From: Lachnospiraceae bacterium
GTDB taxonomy: Bacteria; Bacillota; Clostridia; Lachnospirales; Lachnospiraceae
Length of the DNA: 8,870 bases
Reading direction: 5' to 3'
NCBI GenBank assembly: GCA_003520105.1
Contig: DOVL01000307.1
Location: 1 to 8,870 of the forward strand
How positions within the stretch are numbered: the stretch's first letter is position 1; each line of letters starts with the position of its first letter. The notes under the pieces are model-generated. The model saw nothing but the letters and a program-made list of their open reading frames with translations. It ran no database searches and had not been told where the DNA came from. Both the position numbers and the translations under genes were made by a program. Shown in pieces: positions 1 to 4,967 of this stretch.

Positions 1-430
1 TTGTTTTTTGATCACGATTTATCTTCGCTTTTGCAGAGACGCTACGTCTGGCCTCAGCCTCTTTTACATTCATCAGCCACCATCCGAAGATTACGAGACA
101 GAGGAGTGCGTAGATGAGATTTGTGACTATAGCGTTGGAAGGCATATTTGCGCCCTCGTATGATGCTTTGTCAAAATTAATGTTCATACCGAGGTAAGTG
201 TGGAGAGCTGTTACTATGGCGAAGTCGGCATAGTAGGCGATGATCTCCAATATATAGGTAACAAGAAAAGGGGCTGCTGCAAGCAGCAGCCCCAGTATGA
301 TCATTTTAGCATCAACTGTATTATTCTGTTTCTTTTCTGACTGTGATGATACAGTCGGTTTTTTCTCTGACTGTGATAATACAGTCGTATTTTTATCAGT
401 CTGTGATCTTCTTGGCTCTTTCTCTTTCAC
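1..430 (-). CDS. Membrane protein of unknown function, N-terminal part (runs off the window)
   Basis: The frame is open from a GTG at 428-430 to the window edge, giving 143 codons and no stop. About 42 hydrophilic residues rich in Ser, Gln, Lys and Thr come first, with a 10-residue repeat around SQSEKK. A first membrane segment follows (about residues 44-62, starting MIILGLLLAAAPFLV), then a loop with Asn and Asp, then a second segment near residues 98-115 (LIYALLCLVIFGWWLM) and a basic stretch. The GTG is preferred because an AAGG-type ribosome site lies 6 bases upstream. The ATG at 304, just before the first membrane segment, has no clear ribosome site. The start overlaps the preceding gene by 35 bp, which suggests translational coupling. 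The layout would fit several polytopic families, for example CPBP-type membrane proteases, but no family motif lies inside the window, so no function is assigned. That a coding region exists is fairly sure; the start is less so. Confidence 0.6.
   Translation of the reverse strand, partial: MKEKEPRRSQTDKNTTVLSQSEKKPTVSSQSEKKQNNTVDAKMIILGLLLAAAPFLVTYILEIIAYYADFAIVTALHTYLGMNINFDKASYEGANMPSNAIVTNLIYALLCLVIFGWWLMNVKEAEARRSVSAKAKINRDQKT
270..293 (-). repeat. GC-rich inverted repeat followed by T-run (terminator-like, inside a gene)
   Basis: Two 11-base arms, GGGGCTGCTGC and GCAGCAGCCCC, are separated by only two bases. Read on the minus strand, the direction of the host gene, the hairpin is followed directly by TTTTCTTGTT, the form of an intrinsic terminator. 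It lies about 11 bases after the ATG at 304 and encodes the first membrane helix (GLLLAAA). CTG Leu codons facing GCA and GCC Ala codons are naturally self-complementary, so chance is a real alternative. Confidence 0.5.
331..407. repeat. 30-bp tandem repeat, about 2.6 copies, each full copy holding a dyad
   Basis: Bases 331-360 and 361-390 match at about 25 of 30 positions, and 391-407 is a partial, more diverged copy. Each full copy contains a GACTGT and an ACAGTC arm separated by six bases (339-356 and 369-386). In the minus-strand gene the repeat encodes a 10-residue unit (SQTDKN, SQSEKK, SQSEKK) in the hydrophilic N-terminal region. The third copy also covers the stop codon of the gene upstream. 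Confidence 0.75.
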
Positions 431-980
431 GTTTAGCCTTTTCCTTCTCAGCCTTAAGCTGTTCTTTAGTCTTCTTGTTCTCGATATCAGCCTTAAGCTG
501 CTGCTGATACTGAACCTGCTGCTTACGCATCTTCTCTCTGAAGGTCATCTTCTTCTTTTTCTTCTTGCCGTTTTCTTCTTCGACGACAGGAGCATTCTTC
601 TGCTTACGAACACTCTTAACGCTTACGATGTAGATGCCGCTTACCATGGCCTTAACTTCGCCTTTGGTTGGGATATCATCATAGATCGCATCATCACAGA
701 GAAGAGTAAGGATCTGAGGACCAACCTTAGCTTTAACTACAGGAACCTTGGCCTTCTGATATTTCTTCGGAGTCTGCTCGTAAACGACCTTAGGAAGCTT
801 TGCATCCTTAAGAGGCATATATTTCTTGTCAATGATGAGCATATTTGCAGGCTGTGCTTGAGCCAGCATCTCTTCCTTCTGAGCAAGCTGCTTTTTCTGC
901 ATCTTGTTTCCGACTATGTAAAGTGCTATCATCGCGCCGATTATTACTACGAGCACGATTAAAACTATTATCCACCACAT
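396..980 (-). CDS. Membrane-anchored basic coiled-coil protein of unknown function
   Basis: This 194-residue protein starts with one strong hydrophobic segment (about residues 3-24, WWIIVLIVLVVIIGAM) and no signal-peptidase motif, so it is probably an N-terminal anchor. A Lys/Gln-rich linker follows, then a compact region at about 46-128 with KKYMPLKDAKLPK, VPVVKAKVGPQILTLL and VSGIYIVSVKSV, which looks like a small beta-rich domain. From about residue 135 to the end it is very Lys, Glu, Gln and Arg rich and probably a long helix or coiled coil. I do not recognise a named family, although similar small anchored proteins seem familiar from Lachnospiraceae. A GGAGG at 993-997 lies 12 bases before the ATG, slightly far. 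The 100-bp gap from plsC shows no terminator and no convincing promoter, so it is probably the third gene of the malQ operon. The downstream gene overlaps its 3' end. The gene call is sure; the function is unknown. Confidence 0.88.
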   Translation of the reverse strand: MWWIIVLIVLVVIIGAMIALYIVGNKMQKKQLAQKEEMLAQAQPANMLIIDKKYMPLKDAKLPKVVYEQTPKKYQKAKVPVVKAKVGPQILTLLCDDAIYDDIPTKGEVKAMVSGIYIVSVKSVRKQKNAPVVEEENGKKKKKKMTFREKMRKQQVQYQQQLKADIENKKTKEQLKAEKEKAKRERERAKKITD

Positions 981-1080
981 TGTTTTGTAAATCCTCCGAT
1001 TCTATATCTTGTTTGTTTTGTGCTTTACCGGATAACTGCTCCACATGATTTTTTGTGGTTCTCAGCATTCCTGTAATACA

Positions 1081-1812
1081 TTATTTTTTATTGTGACTTT
1101 CAATCATTGCCGTCACTCTGTTCGGAATGTCAGCATAGAAAGCTTTCCTGTCTTGAACACTCATGTCAGAAGGTGTTACAGGTTCACTGAAGGTGACCGT
1201 AACATGACGTTTTCTGATGAAGTGATGCTTATTATTTTCGAAAATATCATCCTGACCGCTCATTGCGACAAGTATGATAGGAGCCTTTGCTCTTTCGGCT
1301 ATCTTGTAGCCGCCTTCTCTGAAAGGAAGGAGAGAGTCACCATGATTTCTCGTACCCTCGGGATATAGACACATAGACAATCCCAGCTTTATGTGCTCGG
1401 TTGCCTCGCCTATGGTCTTGATAGCCTCACGCGGATTCTCCCTGTCGATAAATACGCATCCGATATCTCGCTGATAAGAAGAAAGAAAAGGAGCGTTCTC
1501 AAATTCCTTCTTGGATATAAAACCTAAAGGCTTCTTCACAAGGGTATGAAGTATGATAATGTCAAAATAACTTCTGTGATTGCCTACAAAGAGGACGGCG
1601 TGATCCTCGGGGAGATTTTCCGCACCGTTAACAGTGAGCTTTGTTCCGGCAAAAAAGAGAAGCCTCTTGAAATAACCTTGCACAAGCTTGAAAGCTTTGG
1701 TCCAGCCCTTCATCGGATCCTTCTTGATCAAATGTTTATAATGAAGATGCAGTGGGAAACAGAAGAACATTCCACCAAAAGCCCATATTGCACAGAGTAT
1801 CATTCTGATCAT
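1081..1812 (-). CDS. plsC: 1-acyl-sn-glycerol-3-phosphate acyltransferase (PlsC family)
   Basis: This is a lysophosphatidic acid acyltransferase, which adds the second acyl chain to 1-acylglycerol-3-phosphate to make phosphatidic acid for membrane phospholipids, at the inner face of the membrane. Its 243 residues match the family's usual 200-260. The N-terminus holds a hydrophobic segment (residues 1-20). The catalytic H-x4-D motif is at NHRSYFD (His79, Asp84). Motif II is near FIDREN (121-126), the substrate-binding EGTR motif is at PEGTRN (151-156), and the APIILVAM block (177-184) is motif IV. All blocks are intact and in order. The start is supported by a GAGG ribosome site 8 bases upstream (1821-1824). 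It lies 15 bp after malQ, so the two are co-transcribed, but no metabolic link between them is evident. PlsC-like proteins with other acceptors exist, so the family is more certain than the exact substrate. Confidence 0.95.
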   Translation of the reverse strand: MIRMILCAIWAFGGMFFCFPLHLHYKHLIKKDPMKGWTKAFKLVQGYFKRLLFFAGTKLTVNGAENLPEDHAVLFVGNHRSYFDIIILHTLVKKPLGFISKKEFENAPFLSSYQRDIGCVFIDRENPREAIKTIGEATEHIKLGLSMCLYPEGTRNHGDSLLPFREGGYKIAERAKAPIILVAMSGQDDIFENNKHHFIRKRHVTVTFSEPVTPSDMSVQDRKAFYADIPNRVTAMIESHNKK

Positions 1813-1827
1813 ATTTGCTACCTCAAA

Positions 1828-3357
1828 TTAACGTCCAAACATCTTGGCGGTTTCGAAGAGTCTTGAAGCGAGCTTGTCAGTCAGAACTTCCTGCTTATAC
1901 CTCCATGACCAGTTGCCGCTTCCGACACCCGGAGTGTTGAAACGTGCCCATGAATCAAGTTCAAGGACATCCTGCATAGGAACGATCGCCATGTTTGCAA
2001 CTGAACCGAAACATGCTCTGATCATTACCCAGCAGATATCACTTGCATCAGTACTGTAATATCTTCTCAGCTTGTCGCGTGATGCCTCGTAAGCATGCTT
2101 GTACCAGCCGAGAGTAGTATCATTATCATGTGTACCGGTGTAGCATACACAGTTTCTGATATGATGATGAGGAAGGAAGTGATTATCGTTCGGATTCTCA
2201 AATGCGAACTGAAGTATCTTCATTCCCGGGAAGCCGAATTTGTCTCTGAGTTCGATGACTGATTCATCGATCTCTCCGAGATCCTCGGCTATTATCGGCA
2301 TATGGTATCCGAGGTTAGCCTCGAGCATGGTGAAGAAGTTTTCACCCGGAGCCTTTATCCATTTGCCGTTCATGGCAGTTTCATCGCCGTAAGGCACTGC
2401 CCAGAATTTGTCAAAGCCTCTGAAGTGGTCAATACGAAGGACATCTGTGAGTTCAAGCTGATGCTTGATCCTCTTGATCCACCAGTCATAAGCAGTCTTC
2501 GTATGCTCAGGCCAGTTGTAGAGAGGGTTGCCCCAGAGCTGACCGGTTGCTGAGAAATAATCAGGCGGAACGCCGGCAACATCTGTCGGATAGCCCTTGC
2601 TGTCAAGCATGAAGAGCTTTTTGTTTCTCCATACATCAACGCTGTCCCAGGCAACAAATATAGGAATATCTCCGATGATGGAGATGCCTTTATCGTTTGC
2701 GTATTCCTTCAGTTTCTTCCATTCAATGGTGAAAAGGAACTGGATGAATTTGTAATATCCGATTTCCTTCTTAAGCTTTTCTTCCCACTCGGCTCTTTCA
2801 GCCTTCTTAGGATTCTTGAGACTGTCGTCCCACATATACCAAGGCATACCCTGGTGATAATCCTTGCCGGCCATGAAGAGAGCATAGTCAGAGAGCCACT
2901 CGGTGTTCTCAGTGAACTCCTTGTATTCAGCCATAAGCTCTTCGTCGCCAGAAAGGCCGTCCTTTATATTTTCGTCGAGAAATCTGTCATAAGCCTTCTG
3001 GAGAAGATCACTCTTGAAAGCAATAACATCGCCATAGCTTATATCCTCAGGATTCCACTGAGGCATATTGTAGAAATCCTCATCCCAGAGCAGTCCGAGT
3101 TTCCTTAAATGATCAGGGCTTATGATGAGCGGCTGACCTGCAAAGGAAGAAAATGGCTGGTATGGCGAATCGCCGAAGCCGGTGTGTCCGAGAGGAAGCA
3201 CCTGCCAGGCTGTCATACCTGACTTCTCCATGAAATCTATAAAATCGTACGCGCCCTTGCCGAGATCACCAATTCCGTAAGGGCTTGGGAAAGAGGTCGG
3301 GTGAATAAGTATACCTGCGTATCTTTTTGGAGCAATATCTAAATGCACACTTTCCAT
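1828..3357 (-). CDS. malQ: 4-alpha-glucanotransferase (amylomaltase, GH77)
   Basis: MalQ is a cytosolic disproportionating enzyme that moves alpha-1,4-glucan segments between maltooligosaccharides, releasing glucose and making longer chains for phosphorylase in maltodextrin or glycogen use. The 509 residues fit bacterial GH77 enzymes. A TIM-barrel start is seen at GILIHPTSFPSPYGIGDLG (15-33). Family blocks include FAGQPLIISPDHL (72-84), IIGDIPIFV (227-235), and VPPDYFSATGQLWGNPLYNW (263-282), which contains the flexible-loop region. The nucleophile is Asp310 in RIDHFRGF, the acid/base is Glu358 in AEDLG, and the third catalytic acid is Asp411 in THDND. No separate N-terminal carbohydrate-binding domain is present. 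The start ATG follows an AAGGGA about 11 bases upstream, a somewhat weak ribosome site. A good promoter lies about 95 bp upstream and plsC follows 15 bp downstream. No other maltose genes are in the window. Confidence 0.97.
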   Translation of the reverse strand: MESVHLDIAPKRYAGILIHPTSFPSPYGIGDLGKGAYDFIDFMEKSGMTAWQVLPLGHTGFGDSPYQPFSSFAGQPLIISPDHLRKLGLLWDEDFYNMPQWNPEDISYGDVIAFKSDLLQKAYDRFLDENIKDGLSGDEELMAEYKEFTENTEWLSDYALFMAGKDYHQGMPWYMWDDSLKNPKKAERAEWEEKLKKEIGYYKFIQFLFTIEWKKLKEYANDKGISIIGDIPIFVAWDSVDVWRNKKLFMLDSKGYPTDVAGVPPDYFSATGQLWGNPLYNWPEHTKTAYDWWIKRIKHQLELTDVLRIDHFRGFDKFWAVPYGDETAMNGKWIKAPGENFFTMLEANLGYHMPIIAEDLGEIDESVIELRDKFGFPGMKILQFAFENPNDNHFLPHHHIRNCVCYTGTHDNDTTLGWYKHAYEASRDKLRRYYSTDASDICWVMIRACFGSVANMAIVPMQDVLELDSWARFNTPGVGSGNWSWRYKQEVLTDKLASRLFETAKMFGR

Positions 3358-3379
3358 TGTCTATAGTTTCCCTTCTGCT

Positions 3380-3487
3380 GTTTTGTTGTGTAATGACTGC
3401 AGTTTATGAATTGTCCGGCTATGCTGTCCATCATCTCTGCAGAACCCATAATATTATACATGAAATAAGGCTAAAACACAACAAAAC
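3380..3487. repeat. 12-bp inverted repeat bracketing the malQ promoter
   Basis: GTTTTGTTGTGT at 3380-3391 and its exact complement ACACAACAAAAC at 3476-3487 lie 84 bp apart. The right arm covers the proposed -35 box and touches the stop codon of the aminotransferase. The left arm lies in the malQ leader, shortly before the ribosome site. The right arm is not transcribed from the malQ promoter, so the pair would act as DNA, for example as two operator sites, rather than as an RNA hairpin in that transcript. Confidence 0.6.
3453..3481 (-). promoter_or_regulatory. Predicted sigma-A promoter of malQ-plsC
   Basis: On the minus strand a perfect TATAAT (-10, 3453-3458) sits 17 bases after TTGTGT (-35, 3476-3481), which keeps the important TTG. 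Transcription would start near 3446, giving a leader of about 90 bases before malQ. The -35 box lies just outside the aminotransferase stop codon, so malQ can be expressed on its own. No terminator was seen after the aminotransferase, so some read-through from upstream is possible. Confidence 0.65.
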
Positions 3488-4677
3488 TATGAGGCAAATT
3501 TGTTGTACAGTTCCTTGAAGAGCAGAATAGCCTTCTCAATCTGCTCGGTTGGTACGCAGTAAGAGATACGGAAGTGTCCCGGACATTCAAATGAGTCACC
3601 CGGAACGGTCATAAGTCCGAGCTCTTTAGCACCTGTCCAGCAGAAGACATTTGCATCATCGATAGGAGCCTTAGGGAACATGTAGAAGGTTCCGCCCGGC
3701 TTTACGCATGAATATCCGATATCTGTCAACGCATCGTAGAGAAGTGTTGCATTTCTCTCGTAGATTGAAAGGTCGCTGGTCTCATCGATAACCCTCTCGA
3801 CTGCAAGCTGGATGATTGATGGAGGACAGTTGTGACCTGTGAAACGTGAGATCTGACCACACATCGGAACGATGAGTTCACTGCCTGAAGCCTTCGGATT
3901 AACTGCTACATAACCGATACGTTCTCCCGGAAGAGAAAGTGACTTACTGAAAGAGTAGCAGCAGATAGAATTGTCGTAATGCTTTGAGATAAACGGTGAA
4001 TCAGTTCCTGCGAAAACAATCTCTCTGTATGGCTCATCGGTAATAAGATAGATGTCGTGGCCGTATTCTTTCTCTTTCGCACGAAGTATGTCAGCGAGTT
4101 TGTCAATCGTAGCTGTTGTATATACTATTCCCGATGGATTGTTTGGCGAGTTGATAAGAACTGCTGCAATATTCGGGTTCAGCATCTCTTCAAATTTCTC
4201 GAAGTTGATCTGGAAGCTGCTGATGTCGGCAGGAACAACCTTAAGAGAAGCTCCGCATCCTGTGACATAAGGAATATATTCAGGGAAATACGGTGCAAAG
4301 GTTATTACCTCATCACCTTCACCTGCGATGCATCTGATCGCATGAGCAATAGCTCCTGCTGCGCCTGTGGTAGGGAAGATGTGGTCCTTCTTATAATCCA
4401 TTTCAAAACGTCTGTTAAGTGAATCGGCGATGGCTTCTCTTGTCGAATCCAATCCAAGGGAAGGACTGTAGCCGTGAAGCTTTACAGGATCTGTATTTTT
4501 CAGAAGATCCTCCATTGCGTCTGTGAAGCTCTGAGGTGCCGGAACCGACGGATTGCCTATCGAGAAGTTGTAAACTGAGTCCGGGCCGAGCTCCTTTGCT
4601 CTTTCCATTCCATATGCAAAAAACTGTCTGATGACTGAGGTTTTGCCTGTCATTTCTTTGTAGAATTCCTGAATCAT
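3487..4677 (-). CDS. Pyridoxal-phosphate aminotransferase, class I/II (fold type I)
   Basis: This 396-residue enzyme exchanges an amino group between an amino acid and a 2-oxo acid through pyridoxal phosphate in the cytosol. The Schiff-base lysine is Lys245 in SFSKSLSLPGERIG, with phosphate-binding Arg253 in the same block. Asn180 in NSPNNPSG, and Asp214 and Tyr217 in TDEPY, match the cofactor-holding residues of aspartate aminotransferases. Arg370 in FRISYC is the usual carboxylate-binding arginine. The N-terminal substrate block is FSIGNPSVP (38-46). The spread of motifs fits the aspartate/aromatic aminotransferase group, but the amino-acid specificity cannot be read from sequence, so no gene symbol is given. 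An in-frame ATG 25 codons upstream was not chosen because an AAGGAG sits exactly 7 bases before the start used here and the extra residues look like leader sequence. It appears to have its own promoter. malQ follows after about 130 bp. Confidence 0.94.
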   Translation of the reverse strand: MIQEFYKEMTGKTSVIRQFFAYGMERAKELGPDSVYNFSIGNPSVPAPQSFTDAMEDLLKNTDPVKLHGYSPSLGLDSTREAIADSLNRRFEMDYKKDHIFPTTGAAGAIAHAIRCIAGEGDEVITFAPYFPEYIPYVTGCGASLKVVPADISSFQINFEKFEEMLNPNIAAVLINSPNNPSGIVYTTATIDKLADILRAKEKEYGHDIYLITDEPYREIVFAGTDSPFISKHYDNSICCYSFSKSLSLPGERIGYVAVNPKASGSELIVPMCGQISRFTGHNCPPSIIQLAVERVIDETSDLSIYERNATLLYDALTDIGYSCVKPGGTFYMFPKAPIDDANVFCWTGAKELGLMTVPGDSFECPGHFRISYCVPTEQIEKAILLFKELYNKFAS

Positions 4678-4684
4678 GTATTTT

Positions 4685-4690
4685 CTCCTT
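4685..4690 (-). promoter_or_regulatory. Ribosome binding site fixing the aminotransferase start
   Basis: The minus strand reads AAGGAG followed by seven bases and then ATG at 4677. This near-ideal site decides for this start over the upstream in-frame ATG at 4752, which would place the ribosome site inside the coding sequence. Confidence 0.85.
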
Positions 4691-4771
4691 GTGTATTTAT
4701 TTTTGATTTGATTATTCGATTCTATGTGTGCAGTGCTGAGTGGATGAAGCATGCACGATTACGTGAGATTT

Positions 4772-4800
4772 ATTTTAATGCAATGGGGGATAAAATACAA
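4772..4800 (-). promoter_or_regulatory. Predicted promoter of the aminotransferase gene
   Basis: On the minus strand TTGTAT (4795-4800) and TAAAAT (4772-4777) are separated by 17 bases. The -10 box matches the consensus at five of six positions and the -35 keeps TTG. Transcription would begin near 4765, leaving about 88 bases of leader. It contains only small dyads such as CACG-TAAT-CGTG. I see no T-box or known riboswitch in it. Confidence 0.5.
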
Positions 4801-4852
4801 TGAAAATAAATAAAAAGAACAAGCCGTGCTTTGTTGCTCTTTTGTTACCCTT

Positions 4853-4880
4853 TTGATGGTAGTATGAGTACAGTTACGAT
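4853..4880 (+). promoter_or_regulatory. Predicted promoter of the 845-residue gene
   Basis: TTGATG (4853-4858) and TACGAT (4875-4880) are separated by 16 bases, each matching the sigma-A consensus at four of six positions. A start near 4887 would place the foldable region 4893-4939 wholly in an 80-base leader. It is back to back with the aminotransferase promoter, with about 50 bp between the -35 boxes. Other weak combinations exist nearby (for example TTGTTA at 4843), so the exact position is uncertain. Confidence 0.4.
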
Positions 4881-4892
4881 AGATTAGAAAGC

Positions 4893-4939
4893 TATGCTTA
4901 GGATAAAACTATGTTTTGGCCGGGTGTGGCTGAAGCATA
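4893..4939 (+). promoter_or_regulatory. Possible structured leader, three-way junction
   Basis: An outer stem pairs TATGCTT (4893-4899) with AAGCATA (4933-4939). Inside it, AAAAC-TAT-GTTTT (4905-4917) and GGCC-GGGTGT-GGCT (4918-4931, one G-U pair) form two adjacent hairpins. Only five bases (AGGAT) and one base (G4932) remain unpaired at the junction. It ends 17 bases before the GGGG of the ribosome site. I do not recognise it as a known riboswitch class, and a seven-pair stem in a leader of this size could arise by chance. Confidence 0.35.
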
Positions 4940-4967
4940 ATAGATTTATTTTGAAAGGGGAAGAATA

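Noticed and set aside
297..962. Plus-strand frame of 221 codons, rich in Leu and Phe
   Set aside because: It is the antisense of the Lys/Glu-rich gene at 396-980 and the repeat region; its Leu/Phe richness is the mirror of AAG and GAA codons. No ribosome site or family match.
981..1080. Possible terminator or promoter between plsC and the 194-codon gene
   Set aside because: The only hairpin (CCACA/TGTGG) is short and lacks a T-run in the right place. A TATAGA box has no -35 partner at the right distance, so read-through is assumed.
4678..4752. 25-codon N-terminal extension of the aminotransferase from the ATG at 4752
   Set aside because: An ideal ribosome site lies inside this stretch exactly 7 bases before the ATG at 4677, and the extension shows no family similarity.
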